NCBI RefSeq assembly: GCF_037076565.1
Contig: NZ_AP029028.1
Location: 2,914,001-2,978,000 of the forward strand
From: Herbaspirillum sp. DW155
Lineage (GTDB): Bacteria; Pseudomonadota; Gammaproteobacteria; Burkholderiales; Burkholderiaceae_D
Length of the DNA stretch: 64,000 nucleotides
Direction of reading: 5' to 3'
Part shown: positions 9,328 to 19,100 of the stretch, in pieces
Layout: the number at the start of each line of letters is the position of its first letter
Numbering within the stretch: the stretch's first letter is position 1
Position numbers and translations under genes: made by a program
The notes under the pieces: generated by a model
Database searches by the model: none
Seen by the model: only the letters and a program-made list of their open reading frames with translations
Told to the model about the DNA's origin: nothing

Positions 9328-9361
9328 AGCACTGAAGCACTGAAGCACCGAGGTACCGAGG
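9322..9361 (+). repeat. Short tandem octamers at the 3' end of the RND gene
   Basis: CACTGAAG occurs three times in a row (9322-9345), followed by two degenerate units CACCGAGG and TACCGAGG. The first unit contains the last codon and the stop codon of the permease. Change in copy number would leave the protein intact. It probably arose by slippage. Confidence 0.7.
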
Positions 9362-9459
9362 TATTGCGTCATCCTCATTCCTATTGAAAAGCCGGGAAAG
9401 GTAGAATCCCGCATGGGCGCGCGCCGGGAGAGTTTCCCGGCGCCGCCGGTGGAGACCGC

Positions 9460-10152
9460 ATGAAGATCCTGATAGTCGAAGACGAGCAAAAGATGTCCGA
9501 ATACCTCTGCAAGGGCCTGACCGAGCAGGGTTGCGCGGTCGATGTGGCCTTTAACGGGGTCGATGGTCAGCACCTGGCGATCCAGCATGACTATGACGTC
9601 ATCGTGCTGGACGTCATGCTGCCGGGCATGGATGGCTTTGCCGTGCTGCGCTCGCTGCGCACGGTCAAGCAGACCCCGGTCATCATGCTGACCGCACGCG
9701 ACAGCGTGGAAGACCGCATCAAGGGCCTGCACGACGGCGCCGACGATTACCTCATCAAGCCCTTCTCCTTCCTCGAACTGCTGGCACGCCTGCAGGCACT
9801 GACCCGCCGTGGCCGCGTGCAGGAAGCGCCGCAACTGCGCATCGGCGATCTGCAGATCGACCTGATCTCGCGCAAGGCCTACCGCGGCGGGCTGCGCATC
9901 GACCTGACTGCCAAGGAGTTTGCCCTGCTGGCCGTGATGGCGCGGCGCCAGGGCGAGATTCTGTCCAAGACGGCCATTGCCGAGCTGGTCTGGGACATGA
10001 ACTTCGACAGCAATACCAACGTGGTGGAAGTGGCCATCAAGCGCCTGCGCGCCAAGATCGATGCACCGTTCGAGCAGAAGCTGCTGCACACCGTGCGCGG
10101 CATGGGCTATGTGCTGGAGCCGCGCGCCACCTCCGACGTCATCGATGACTGA
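9460..10152 (+). CDS. OmpR-family response regulator (CusR/CopR-like)
   Basis: The protein has 230 residues. An N-terminal receiver domain (about residues 1-115) has the acidic pocket EDE, phospho-acceptor Asp51 in [11 protein letters not shown], Thr in MLTARD and Lys in LIKPFSF. A C-terminal winged helix (about 125-220) carries the family signature [18 protein letters not shown] and [15 protein letters not shown]. Members closest in sequence style respond to metals or envelope stress, but the ligand cannot be read here. The gene follows the RND operon by about 130 bp and overlaps the histidine kinase gene by 8 bp, so both are co-expressed and probably regulate the efflux genes. Confidence 0.94.
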   Translation: MKILIVEDEQKMSEYLCKGLTEQGCAVDVAFNGVDGQHLAIQHDYDVIVLDVMLPGMDGFAVLRSLRTVKQTPVIMLTARDSVEDRIKGLHDGADDYLIKPFSFLELLARLQALTRRGRVQEAPQLRIGDLQIDLISRKAYRGGLRIDLTAKEFALLAVMARRQGEILSKTAIAELVWDMNFDSNTNVVEVAIKRLRAKIDAPFEQKLLHTVRGMGYVLEPRATSDVIDD

Positions 10153-11581
10153 GACCCGACCCACGCCGGCCGCCCCCGCCAGAAAGCGCCGCCTGCCGCT
10201 GCGCCAGTCCATCACTGCGCGCCTGGTACTGATGTCGGCGGCCTCGGCGCTGCTGATCTTCGCGGTGGCCGGGGTGGTGCTCTACACCGTGCTCAAGGGA
10301 GAACTGCTGCGCCATGAGCGCGATGCGCTCTTCACCACGCTCAACGACATCAGCTACCAGATCGAACGCGCCGGCAATACGGAGCGCTGGGCCCGGGTAC
10401 AGATGAAGCTGTCCACGCTGTCGCAGGCGGACCAGCATGTGTTCTTCTGGATCGCCAGCGACGATCCGCGCTTCACCTATGGCGACCTCGCGCGCCTGTC
10501 GCCGTCCGCCATCAGCCATGCCGATGGCAAGCAGGTCGGCCGCCTGCATCTGCCGGGCCATGCCTATCCGCTGCACATCATGACGCGCACCCTGCCAGCC
10601 TTCGAGGACCGGCCGGAAGTGCGGGTCACGGTTGGCATCGATGGCGCGCCCTACTTCGAGATGCGCCGCACATTCCTTCTCGCCACCACGATCTCCTCGC
10701 TGCTGGGCATCGTGCTGGCGGTCATCTCCAGCTACTGGATCGCCCGCGCCGGCCTGGCGCCGCTGCGGCGCATGTCGGCACGCGCCCAGAGTTTTTCGCC
10801 GCGCAAGCTGTCGGCGCGCATGCCGGTGGAAGCCTTGCCGGAGGAGTTGTCGGTGCTGGCCGATGCCTTCAATGGTGCACTCGAACGCATCGAACAAGCC
10901 TATACGCAACTCGAAGCCTTTAACGCCGATGTCGCCCATGAACTGCGCACGCCGCTGGCCAACCTGATCGGCGAGACCCAGGTGGCGCTGGCGCGCGAAC
11001 GCAGTGCGGGCGAATTCAAGGACGTGCTGCAATCGAATCTGGAAGAGCTGGACCGCATCCGTTCCATCGTCAATGACATGCTCTTCCTGGCCCGCTCGGA
11101 CCAGGGCGAGGCCGCCACCGCACGGGTACCGGCCAGCGTGGCCGAGGCGGTGCAGAAGACGGCGGATTTCTTCGAGTTCGTGCTCGATGACACCGGCATG
11201 AGCATCACCATCGCCGGCGACCTCGAGGCCACGGCCACCATGGAAACAGCGCTGTTCAAGCGCGCCCTGACCAACCTGATCCAGAACGCCATCCAGCATT
11301 CGCCCCAGGGGGCCCAGTTGCGCATCGACATCGCCGCCGGCGAGGAGATGGTGAGGGTGGCCGTCACCAATCCCGGACCGGCCATCGACGAACAACACCT
11401 GCCGCGCCTGTTCGACCGCTTCTACCGCGTCGACAGCGCGCGCCAGGACATCAACGGCAGCCACGGCCACGGCCTGGGCCTGGCCATCGTCAAGGCGGTG
11501 GCGCGCATGCATGGCGGACGCGCCTTTGCCAGCAGCAGCGGCGGATACAACACCATCGGCTTTACCATCGCGCGCCAGTGA
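10145..11581 (+). CDS. Sensor histidine kinase, CusS-like
   Basis: The protein has 478 residues from an ATG at 10145 inside the end of the regulator gene. A basic N terminus is followed by TM1 (about 26-50), a periplasmic sensor region of about 125 residues, TM2 (about 177-200) and a HAMP linker. The dimerisation/phosphotransfer helix [19 protein letters not shown] has His265. The ATPase domain has [11 protein letters not shown] and a GHGLGLAIV glycine box. The architecture matches the heavy-metal sensor kinase group. It is the partner of the regulator at 9460-10152. No methionine- or histidine-rich metal site stands out in the periplasmic part, so metal sensing is only a possibility. Confidence 0.93.
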   Translation: MTETRPTPAAPARKRRLPLRQSITARLVLMSAASALLIFAVAGVVLYTVLKGELLRHERDALFTTLNDISYQIERAGNTERWARVQMKLSTLSQADQHVFFWIASDDPRFTYGDLARLSPSAISHADGKQVGRLHLPGHAYPLHIMTRTLPAFEDRPEVRVTVGIDGAPYFEMRRTFLLATTISSLLGIVLAVISSYWIARAGLAPLRRMSARAQSFSPRKLSARMPVEALPEELSVLADAFNGALERIEQAYTQLEAFNADVAHELRTPLANLIGETQVALARERSAGEFKDVLQSNLEELDRIRSIVNDMLFLARSDQGEAATARVPASVAEAVQKTADFFEFVLDDTGMSITIAGDLEATATMETALFKRALTNLIQNAIQHSPQGAQLRIDIAAGEEMVRVAVTNPGPAIDEQHLPRLFDRFYRVDSARQDINGSHGHGLGLAIVKAVARMHGGRAFASSSGGYNTIGFTIARQ

Positions 11582-11597
11582 GACTGGCGCACTTCAC

Positions 11598-12548
11598 TCA
11601 GTAACCGCGACCGGGATCGACGTTGGCGGCGATCTCACCGGTCTGGCGATAATGGCGGATATTGGCCGCCACGATGGCCGAAGCCGTGCCTGAATCGGTA
11701 GGCGCCGAGCAATGCGGCAGCACCGTCACCGAAGGATGCGACCACGGCCAGGCCTCCGGCGGCAAGGGCTCGGTGGCAAACACGTCCAGCACCGCATGGC
11801 GCACGCGGCCATCATCGAGCACCTGGCGCAAGGCCGCGTCATCGATGATCGGCCCGCGCGCAAAATTGATGAGCTGTGCCTGCGGCGGCAACAGCGCCAG
11901 CCGCGTCGCATCGAGCAGACCGCGCGTGTCGGCGGTCAGCGGCAGCAGGCACACCAGGATATCGGTCTGTGCCAGCATCTGCGCCAGTCCATCCATGCCG
12001 CTATAGCTCTGCACCCCAGGCACGCTGCGCGCACTGCGGCTCCAGCCCATCACCGGGAAACGCGCCTGGCGCAGCGCACCGGCTGCCGCTTGCCCCAGCG
12101 CACCCAGGCCGAGGATGCCCACACGGCGCTGTTCCGGCAGCACGTACTCCAGCGGCTGCCATTGCCGCGCCTGCTGCTGGCGCGCGTAATGTGGCATGTC
12201 GCGGTGCAGGTAGAGCGTCCAGGCCAGCACCGCTTCGGCCATCGTGGCGGCCAGCCGGGGATCGACCAGGCGCGTGATCTGCAGGCCGCTCTGCCCGAGA
12301 TCGGCGACCAGCCGCTCCACTCCCGCCCAGACGCTGTGTACCCACTGCAATTGCGGCAGTTGCTTCAGATGCACCGGATCAGGATTGGCGACGATGGCCA
12401 GACGGCACTGCGCGCGCTGATGTTCATTCAGATCGGCAAAGGCCAGGATCTCCTCCTCCGGCATGGCCGCGCGCAAAGCCTGCAGCCAGGCGGCCACCGA
12501 GGCAGCGTCGCTCTGGCTGACGAAGGGAATCGGGAGGCGCCCGCTCAT
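11598..12548 (-). CDS. D-isomer-specific 2-hydroxyacid dehydrogenase, GhrA-like (glyoxylate/hydroxypyruvate reductase)
   Basis: The protein has 316 residues. The ATG at 12548 overlaps the stop of the upstream VOC gene (ATGA). The NAD(P)-binding Rossmann motif is RVGILGLGALGQAAAGAL, followed by WSRSAR, where Arg suggests NADPH preference. The active-site Arg lies in INFARGPIIDD, the Glu in FATEPLP and the His in LPHCSAPT. The short catalytic domain and spacing fit the GhrA group, which reduces glyoxylate and hydroxypyruvate. Translational coupling to the VOC gene suggests the two proteins work on the same, unknown compound. Confidence 0.88.
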   Translation of the reverse strand: MSGRLPIPFVSQSDAASVAAWLQALRAAMPEEEILAFADLNEHQRAQCRLAIVANPDPVHLKQLPQLQWVHSVWAGVERLVADLGQSGLQITRLVDPRLAATMAEAVLAWTLYLHRDMPHYARQQQARQWQPLEYVLPEQRRVGILGLGALGQAAAGALRQARFPVMGWSRSARSVPGVQSYSGMDGLAQMLAQTDILVCLLPLTADTRGLLDATRLALLPPQAQLINFARGPIIDDAALRQVLDDGRVRHAVLDVFATEPLPPEAWPWSHPSVTVLPHCSAPTDSGTASAIVAANIRHYRQTGEIAANVDPGRGY

Positions 12549-12961
12549 TTGGCGTACACCGTGGCCAGGTCGCGGAAGCCTTTGACTTCGATGGGATTGC
12601 CGGACGGGTCGAGGAAGAACATGGTGGCCTGCTCGCCCGGCTCGCCGGCAAAGCGTATCTGCGGTGCCAGCACGAACTGCACCGCACCGCTGGCGCTGAG
12701 GCGGTCGGCCAGTTGCTGCCAGTCCTGCATGGGCAAGATCACGCCCAGATGCGGCATCGGCACCAGATGCTGGCCGACATGGCCGGTGTTGCTCACGGCA
12801 AACGGTTCGCCCAGATGCAGCGAGAGCTGGTGGCCGAAGAAGTCGATGTCGACCCAGGTGTCGGTACTGCGCCCTTGCGCGCAACCGAGCAGGTCGCAAT
12901 AGAAGCGGCGCGACTGGTCGAGGTCACGCACGTGGTAAGCCAGGTGGAAGATGGATTGCAT
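12545..12961 (-). CDS. VOC family protein (glyoxalase/dioxygenase superfamily)
   Basis: The protein has 138 residues and two beta-alpha-beta-beta-beta repeats. The N-terminal repeat starts FHLAYHVRDLDQSRRFYCDLLGC, where the His near position 6 is a usual metal ligand. The second repeat ends MFFLDPSGNPIEVKGF, where the Glu is the last usual ligand. These features place it in the vicinal oxygen chelate superfamily, whose members are lyases, dioxygenases or resistance proteins; the substrate cannot be told. The gene is first in a two-gene unit with the GhrA-like reductase. A MITE-like element begins 23 bp upstream of the start codon and may have displaced or supplied its promoter. Confidence 0.85.
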   Translation of the reverse strand: MQSIFHLAYHVRDLDQSRRFYCDLLGCAQGRSTDTWVDIDFFGHQLSLHLGEPFAVSNTGHVGQHLVPMPHLGVILPMQDWQQLADRLSASGAVQFVLAPQIRFAGEPGEQATMFFLDPSGNPIEVKGFRDLATVYAK

Positions 12962-12983
12962 GGAAAGTCCCGGATCGGCAGGT

Positions 12984-13150
12984 TAGAACCCATTTCATAA
13001 ATAGGCGTGAGTGCGAGCGAGTCCCGTTTGGGATGAAGTGCAAGGCGCGAATTTGGGTCAAGACTGGGCGTCTTGACCCAAATTCGTAACGCAGCAATTC
13101 GCCCATTCTGGACAGAACGCATCTCACGCCTATTTATGAAATGGGTTCTA
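12984..13150. mobile_element. MITE-like 167-bp inverted-repeat element
   Basis: Two 28-bp arms, 12984-13011 and 13123-13150, are perfect inverted copies beginning TAGAACCCATTTCATAAA. Nested inside is a second perfect hairpin with 17-bp arms, 13048-13064 and 13070-13086, and loop TGGGC. Much of the rest is also imperfectly symmetrical. No protein is encoded. The ends carry TA, which could be the target duplication of an IS630/mariner-type transposase or part of the terminal repeat. The element lies between the VOC and universal stress genes. It is probably non-autonomous and mobilised by a transposase elsewhere. A large transcript hairpin is an alternative role. Confidence 0.7.
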
Positions 13151-13242
13151 GTTGCGAAAGCCGACAAGCATACCGCAACGCAAGTCCCGGGCGCATGTAT
13201 GGAAACAAGCCGCCGATGTCTCCATACACGCACCAGCCGCGA

Positions 13243-13256
13243 TTGACATGCGTCAA
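13243..13256 (+). promoter_or_regulatory. FNR/Anr-type binding site upstream of the universal stress gene
   Basis: TTGAC-ATGC-GTCAA is a perfect palindrome close to the FNR-family consensus TTGAT-N4-ATCAA. It lies 105 bp before the universal stress protein start, a position suited to activation. Universal stress genes are frequent targets of FNR/Anr in beta- and gamma-proteobacteria. Binding here is inferred. Confidence 0.55.
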
Positions 13257-13360
13257 GCAGTGCCGGATTTGCGCTGGACGATGACCGGGGCCGGGCCTAC
13301 TCTGGATGTATGGCATCCCGCCCCGGATGTCTTCCCCCATGAATATCCCGAGGAGCCACC

Positions 13361-14185
13361 ATGAGTTACAAGTCCATCCTGGTCCACGTCGATCAGTCGC
13401 GCCACGCTGCCCAACGCATCCGCATCGCCGCCGAGCTGGCCCGCGCTCAGCAGGCCCACCTGATCGGCAGTGCCGTCAGCGGCATCTCCAGCTTCATCAC
13501 CATGGAAGGCGCGGCCTACATCGCTGCGCAAATGGACGGTTTCCGTGACCGCGCCCTGGCTGCCCTGGAAAACTTCGACAAGATCGCCAACAGCGTGGGC
13601 GTGCCCTCCTGCGAGAAACGTTTCATCGATGACGACGCCGAAGGCGGCCTGGCCCTGCAGGCGCGCTATGCCGACCTGGTGGTGGTGAGCCAGGCTGATC
13701 TGGATGATGCCGATGACAGCTTCCTGACCGACCTGCCCGAATACGTCATGCTCAACGCCCCGCGTCCGGTGCTCATCATTCCCAGTGCCGGTGAATTCAA
13801 GCACGTGGGCAAGAATGTGCTGATCGCCTGGGATGGCAGCATGGAATCGACCCGCGCCATCACCGCCTCGCTGCCGCTGCTGCGCCAGGCCGACAACGTG
13901 ACGGTGGTGCTGTTCAATTCCGACAAGCGCCTGGGCACCCACGGCGAAGAACCCGGCGCCGACATCGCGCTCTACCTGGCGCGCCACGGCGTGAAGGTGG
14001 AAGTGGCGCAGGAACAGACCACGCTGGATATCGGCAATGCCCTGCTGTCACTGGCCGCCGACAAGGGCTCCGATCTGCTGGTCATGGGCGGCTATGGTCA
14101 TACCCGCTTCCGCGAAGTGCTGCTGGGCGGCGTCACGCTGACCATCCTCAAGACCATGACGCTGCCGGTGCTGATGGCGCACTGA
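13361..14185 (+). CDS. Universal stress protein, tandem UspA domains
   Basis: The protein has 274 residues and two UspA domains (about 1-140 and 150-274). The start has a good ribosome site, GAGGAGCCACC before ATG. The first domain opens YKSILVHVDQS. The second ends LLVMGGYGHTRFREVLLGG, which fits the ATP-binding pattern G-x2-G-x9-G except that the Ser/Thr after the last Gly is Gly. Such proteins act in the cytoplasm under starvation, oxygen limitation or stress. The FNR-type palindrome upstream points to induction at low oxygen. It is a single-gene unit; downstream is the convergent PepSY gene. Confidence 0.93.
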   Translation: MSYKSILVHVDQSRHAAQRIRIAAELARAQQAHLIGSAVSGISSFITMEGAAYIAAQMDGFRDRALAALENFDKIANSVGVPSCEKRFIDDDAEGGLALQARYADLVVVSQADLDDADDSFLTDLPEYVMLNAPRPVLIIPSAGEFKHVGKNVLIAWDGSMESTRAITASLPLLRQADNVTVVLFNSDKRLGTHGEEPGADIALYLARHGVKVEVAQEQTTLDIGNALLSLAADKGSDLLVMGGYGHTRFREVLLGGVTLTILKTMTLPVLMAH

Positions 14186-14207
14186 TGCGGCCATCGCGCT
14201 GCGGCGC

Positions 14208-15458
14208 CTAGCGCAGTTCCGCCACCGGCCCCTCGCGGGCCGGTGTTTTTGGAGTGACCAGCCGCTGGCGCTGCTGCAGACGGGCACGTCGCTTGCGCAC
14301 CCAGATCACCACGCCCGTCACCGACAGCATGGCCACCAGCGCGCCCATGAACGAAATCAGTATGCGCCCCGGCAGGCCGAGAATGCGCCCGGAATGCAGC
14401 GGGAATTGCGCCTGCAGGAAGATATCGCCGGCACTGCCCCGCCCCGGAATCTTGCCGCCCTCATAGGCGCCGGTCATGGCATCGAAATACAGCCAGGCAT
14501 TGCCCAGTCCGGCATTGCCGTGGTCATTGCCGGGCTGGAAGAAGCCCACGCCATACACCCCGAACATGCCCGAATAGAACACCCCGCCCACCGGTTCGCT
14601 CAGACCCAGCTTCTGGCCTTGCACGCGGCCCAGTGCCACCACTTCTTCGCGCGAGATGCGCGGCTCCGGCACCTGGTCGGGCGCAATCGGCGCGCGGGTC
14701 TCGAAGGGACCGGCGCTCAGGGTGGAGAAGGTCTGCAGGATCGGACGCATCACCGGGCGTTCCAGATTCATCGATACCGAGGTCACGGCCAGGATCAGCA
14801 GCAGACCCCAGACCCACACACCGCCGGAACGATGCAGATCGAAATTGAGCTTGTGCCCGCCCTCGCGCCAGCGGAAAGCCAGCGACTTGCGCCAGCTGCG
14901 CCAGTTGGGGAAGGAAAGATAGAGCGCGATGAAGCAATCCAGCGCCCACACGATACCGATGATGCCCATCAGCCAGATGCCGGTTTCGATGCCGCCCACG
15001 GCCGGCAGGTGCATCGTGTAATGCAGCTTGTAGAGGAAGGGCAACAGGTTTTCACGGGCCAGGGAAATCGCACCCCACATGCGCCGGCCCTGGATTTCGC
15101 CGGTCACCGGATCGACCGCGATCTGGTTGTAGTCCAGCGCGGGCAGCTTGCCGGTGGCGGGGTCCGGGCGCGGTTCGACCATCATGCCGATGGTCTGGCC
15201 AGGCTCGGCCTGGGTGAGCACATAGGTCACGCGCAGTTCGGGTTCGGCCGCTTCCACCCGCCGCGCCAGCTCCAGGCCCGGCATGGGCGCACCGGCATCG
15301 GGACGGTCGGCGCTGCGGGCATGGTAGAGCTGCGGATTGAGCCAGGCATCGAGCTCATGGTCCCAGGAGATCACCGCGCCGGTCGCACCGGCGATGAACA
15401 GGAAGACCGCCACGGCCAGGCCGAACCAGCGATGCAGAAGAACGAGAAGATGACGCAT
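14208..15458 (-). CDS. PepSY-associated transmembrane protein (iron-uptake linked)
   Basis: The protein has 416 residues. It starts LLVLLHRWFGLAVAVFLFIAGATGAVISWDHELD, the hallmark first membrane helix of PepSY-TM proteins. Three more helices follow (about 155-175, 215-235 and 365-390), and a PepSY region with DPVTGEIQG lies near residue 120. The C terminus is basic. Proteins of this family sit in the inner membrane, usually beside TonB-dependent siderophore receptors, and some are ferric reductases; the conserved His residues in HRW and KLHYTMHL could hold haem or metal. No receptor gene is adjacent here. A perfect Fur-like palindrome 103 bp upstream supports iron control. Confidence 0.88.
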   Translation of the reverse strand: MRHLLVLLHRWFGLAVAVFLFIAGATGAVISWDHELDAWLNPQLYHARSADRPDAGAPMPGLELARRVEAAEPELRVTYVLTQAEPGQTIGMMVEPRPDPATGKLPALDYNQIAVDPVTGEIQGRRMWGAISLARENLLPFLYKLHYTMHLPAVGGIETGIWLMGIIGIVWALDCFIALYLSFPNWRSWRKSLAFRWREGGHKLNFDLHRSGGVWVWGLLLILAVTSVSMNLERPVMRPILQTFSTLSAGPFETRAPIAPDQVPEPRISREEVVALGRVQGQKLGLSEPVGGVFYSGMFGVYGVGFFQPGNDHGNAGLGNAWLYFDAMTGAYEGGKIPGRGSAGDIFLQAQFPLHSGRILGLPGRILISFMGALVAMLSVTGVVIWVRKRRARLQQRQRLVTPKTPAREGPVAELR

Positions 15459-15560
15459 GGGCGGAGCTCAGGTGGTTAAGCGGCAGTGCAAGTGGCAGTG
15501 CAAGCAGCAGGGGAATCCATGAAATCGCCACGAAGATTTTCTCTTCATGTTGATCGACTC

Positions 15561-15587
15561 AAATAAGAACGATAATAGTTCTTATTT
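15561..15587 (-). promoter_or_regulatory. Fur-box-like palindrome upstream of the PepSY gene
   Basis: AAATAAGAAC-GATAATA-GTTCTTATTT has perfect 10-bp arms around a 7-nt core. The core and arms resemble the GATAAT-based Fur box, and the site lies about 100 bp upstream of the PepSY gene in an AT-rich patch. A Fur repressor or an AraC-type siderophore regulator are the likely binders. Confidence 0.55.
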
Positions 15588-15780
15588 ATTTTAAGTAATA
15601 TGACAGAAAAAGGGAATCTTGATGACCAGGTTTCTCATGTCAGGGTAATAAGCCCCTCGAATTGATTCGACATATCCCTGAAAAAATTACTGAAGATGCT
15701 TGCTCTCTTGCCGTCTATCCACTACAGCGGCGCCGCTGGATTTATCGTCATTTCTTTTCATCGTATGAAAGGAAGTGCAC

Positions 15781-16062
15781 ATGCCCAGGGCCATCATTCG
15801 TCTCGACGATCCGACCTCGCACGGCGGCGTGGTGCAGGAGGGATTTGCAAATGTGAAGTTGTACGGCAAGCCGATGGCAGGCGTCGGCCATCGCGGCTAT
15901 TGCCCGCAATGCCGATGTGAATTCGTCATTCTGGCTGGTGAACAAAAATACGAATACCTGGGCCGCAACGCGGCAGTGGAAGGCATGCTGACCTCGTGCG
16001 GCGCGGTCCTCATCGCCACCCAGCATCTGGCCAGGATTGCCGGCACGCCGGACGATAGCTGA
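15781..16062 (+). CDS. PAAR-domain protein, orphan type VI secretion spike tip
   Basis: The protein has 93 residues. The ATG at 15781 has AAGGAAG 5 nt upstream and is preferred to the GTG at 15775. The sequence has the PAAR pattern: an N-terminal RAIIRLDDPTSHGG, internal glycine turns, and late Cys and His residues (CPQCRCEF, SCGAVLIATQH) that could bind the zinc at the cone tip. PAAR proteins sharpen VgrG spikes of type VI secretion systems and can carry effectors. There is no effector domain fused here and no tss or vgrG gene in the window. It may serve a system encoded elsewhere. Confidence 0.8.
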   Translation: MPRAIIRLDDPTSHGGVVQEGFANVKLYGKPMAGVGHRGYCPQCRCEFVILAGEQKYEYLGRNAAVEGMLTSCGAVLIATQHLARIAGTPDDS

Positions 16063-16075
16063 TATGAACGAAAAA

Positions 16076-16103
16076 ACGGCCTGCGCCTGGATGAGCAGGC
16101 CGT
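16076..16103 (-). terminator. Rho-independent terminator of the PAS hybrid kinase gene
   Basis: ACGGCCTGC (16076-16084) pairs with GCAGGCCGT (16095-16103). On the minus strand the hairpin is followed by TTTTTT, so it terminates the kinase transcript. It is 52 bp beyond that stop codon, between convergent genes. Confidence 0.8.
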
Positions 16104-16154
16104 CTCTTCAAGGCGGCGGCAGGCTTGGCACGACCCTGCCGCGTCGCGATCTCA

Positions 16155-19100
16155 TCAAGCCGTGGCGATCTTCTTGAGGATCTCCTGCAGCTGATCGATA
16201 TCGTAGGGCTTGGGCAGCGAGTGCGAGGCAAAACCGACGTTGCGCGTCACCATGGCGCCGTAGCCGGAAGCGAAGATCACCGACATCTCCGGGAAGCGTT
16301 CCACTGCCCGCCTGGCCAGTTCCACCCCAGACATGCCGGGCAGGTTGACGTCGGTGAAGAGCACGTCGAAACGCTGCTCGCCCAGGGCCTGCTGGGCATC
16401 CTCGCCGCTGACCACGCCACGTGCCTGGTGGCCCAGCGTCTCGAGCAGTTCGCACACCAGTTGCTGCGAGTCGATATTGTCTTCCACCACCAAAAGACGC
16501 AACCCGTTGGCCGGCTCCTGCGCCTGATCCATCACCGATGGCGATGGCGGCAAGGGATCACGCGCCTGGGCCGCTGCGTTGGCGGCCTGATCGAAGTGGG
16601 CGTCCTGGCCCTCCGCTTGCCGCTGGCGATCCCCTACCGGCAGCACGTGCAGCGTGGCGCTGGCATTGGCCTGATCGCGCTCGCGTGTGAGCCGCGCCAG
16701 TTCGATGCGATGGGCGCGGTTGGACAGCATCTGCCGGATCCGTTGCGCCAGCTGGTTGATCCGATATGGCTTGGAGAGCAACTCCACGCCCGCATCCAGG
16801 CGCCCTTCATGCACGATGGCATCGCGCGGATAGCCGGAGGTGAACAGGATCTCGATCTCCGGCAGCAACTGGCGTGCCTGGCGCGCCAGCTCGGTCACCG
16901 GCACGCTGCCCGGCATGACCACATCGGTAAACATCATGTCCACCGCAACGCCGCTCTGCAGGATGGTCAAGGCGCGCTCGCCATTGTCGGCCTTGAGCAC
17001 ACGATAGCCCAGCGAGGACAGCGTATCGATCACTGTCAGTTGCAGGTTGGGATCGTCCTCCACCACCAGGATGGTTTCGTCGCCTCCGCCGACCTCCATA
17101 TCGCGGTTCTCGTCGATGACCACTTCCTCATCCACGCAGCGCGGGAAGTAGATGCGGATCGTGGTGCCCTTGCCGGATTCGCTGTGCAGGCTGATGTGAC
17201 CCCGGCTCTGCTTGACGAAGCCATAGGCCATTGACAGCCCCAGTCCGGTGCCCTCGCCTTCGCGCTTGGTGGTGAAGAAAGGCTCGAAGGCGCGCTCGCG
17301 GACCTCCGGCGACATGCCGGCGCCGTTATCGGAAATCTGCAATTCCACGTAATCACCCGGCGGCAGATCGGCCTGCGACAGAAAGGCCGGATCGCTCAGC
17401 TGCACGTTATCGATCTGCAGCGTCAGCCGTCCGCCGTTGGGCATGGCATCGCGCGCATTGATGGCGGTGTTGATGATGAGGTTCTCGACCTGGTTGGGAT
17501 CGAGCATCGTGTTCCACAAGTGATGAGTGATGACGGTGGAGATCTCGATGTTCTCGCCCACGGCACGGTGCAGCAGATCCTCCATGTTCTGCACCACGCG
17601 CTGCAGGTTGATGCTGCGCGGCTGCAGGGGCTGGCGGCGGGCAAAGGCCAGCAGCTGCGAAGACAGCTTGGCGCCCCGGTCGACCGCACCAATGGCGGTG
17701 CGCACCCGCTGGCGGCTGCGCTCATCCAGGCGCGGATCGGTCTGCAGCAATTGCAGGTTGCCGCCGATGATCTGCAGCACGTTGTTGAAGTCGTGCGCCA
17801 CGCCGCCGGTGAGCTGGCCCACCGCTTCCATCTTCTGCATCTGCCGCAGCGCCGCTTCGGCGCGACTGCGCTCGAGTATCTCCTCGACCACGCGCTGCTC
17901 CAGCGTATCGTTGAGTTCGCGCAGCGCCTCTTCGGCACGGCGCCGTTCGGTGATGTCGGTGGAGACCGCGATCATGGCCTGCGGACGCCCCTCGTCATCG
18001 ACGATGCGGCTGATGTCGCTGGAGACCCAGAAGGCGCTGCCATCCGGGCGCAGATAGCGTTTTTCGAGCGTGAATGAACTGCCGTGCTCGATGCAGCGAT
18101 TGAACAGCGTCATGTTCATCGGCACATCATCGGGATGGGTGACGTCGGCCAGTGTCATCTCCAGCATCTCGGCTTCGGTGCGGCCGAGCATGCGGCACAG
18201 GGCCTGGTTCACGCGCAGGTAGCGGCCCTGCAGGTCAAGCTCGGAGAAGCATACCGAGGCCTGGTTGAAGATGGCGGTGAGGCGGTTCTCGCTCCAGGAC
18301 AATGCCCGCATGCCGCGCCGGCGTTCGGTCAGATCGATGAAGGTGCACAGCGCGCCTTGCAGCTGGCCATCCTGCCATACCGGATGCGCCTGGTATTGCA
18401 CCGGGAAGCTGGTGCCATCCACACGCAGGAAGTCTTCGCTGTCCACATGCGAGGTCAGGCCCTCGCGCGCGGCCCGCAGCACGGCGCAATCGCCGCGCGC
18501 GCAAGCGTCGTCGGTGCTCGCAATGACGTCGTGCAGCGGCCGGCCCAGTACGTCCTTTTCGCTGGCGTAGCCGAGCAGTTGCAGGAAGGCCGCATTGCAG
18601 AGCGTGACGATACCCTCGCGGTCGATGGAGAAGAAGCCCTGGTCGGTGGAATCCAGCAGTTGCCGCACGAATGCATTGTTGGCGCGCACGCTCGCTTCGG
18701 ACGCGGCCAGCGCCTGCTCCATAAGCTTGCGGGAGGTCACATCGAAGACCACCCCCACATAGCGCGCACCGGCGCGCGGATCGTCTTCCACCACCTCGCC
18801 CTTGCGGGCCAGCCAGCGCTGTTCGCCATCCGGGCGGGTGATGTGGTATTCGGTATATTCCAGCGGATTGCGCAGGCCGTCCTTGATGCGGGCGGTCCCC
18901 AGATTCGGGTGGAATTGTTCGTCAACCATCTCCACCAGTTGCTGCGAACTCACCTCGCCCTCAGCCGGCAAGCCCCACAAGCGGCGGAAACGATCCGACA
19001 CGGCCAGCTTGCCGGTTCCCGGAAACCATTCGAAGATACCGATCCCGCCGGCCCGATCGACGATGCGCAGGCGCTCTTCGGCAACGTAGCGCTCGGTGAC

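Noticed and set aside
9322..9361. Phase-variable switch of the RND permease by octamer slippage
   Set aside because: The stop codon is inside the first repeat unit, so gain or loss of units does not change the reading frame of the protein.
6034..10215. 1393-residue open frame on the minus strand across the RND permease and regulator
   Set aside because: It is His/Gly/Asp/Gln-rich antisense shadow of the plus-strand genes, which have clear family motifs and codon bias; GC-rich DNA commonly leaves such frames open.
12984..13150. Rho-independent terminator between the VOC and universal stress genes
   Set aside because: The inverted repeat is far longer than a terminator, has no T-run, and lies upstream of both genes rather than downstream.
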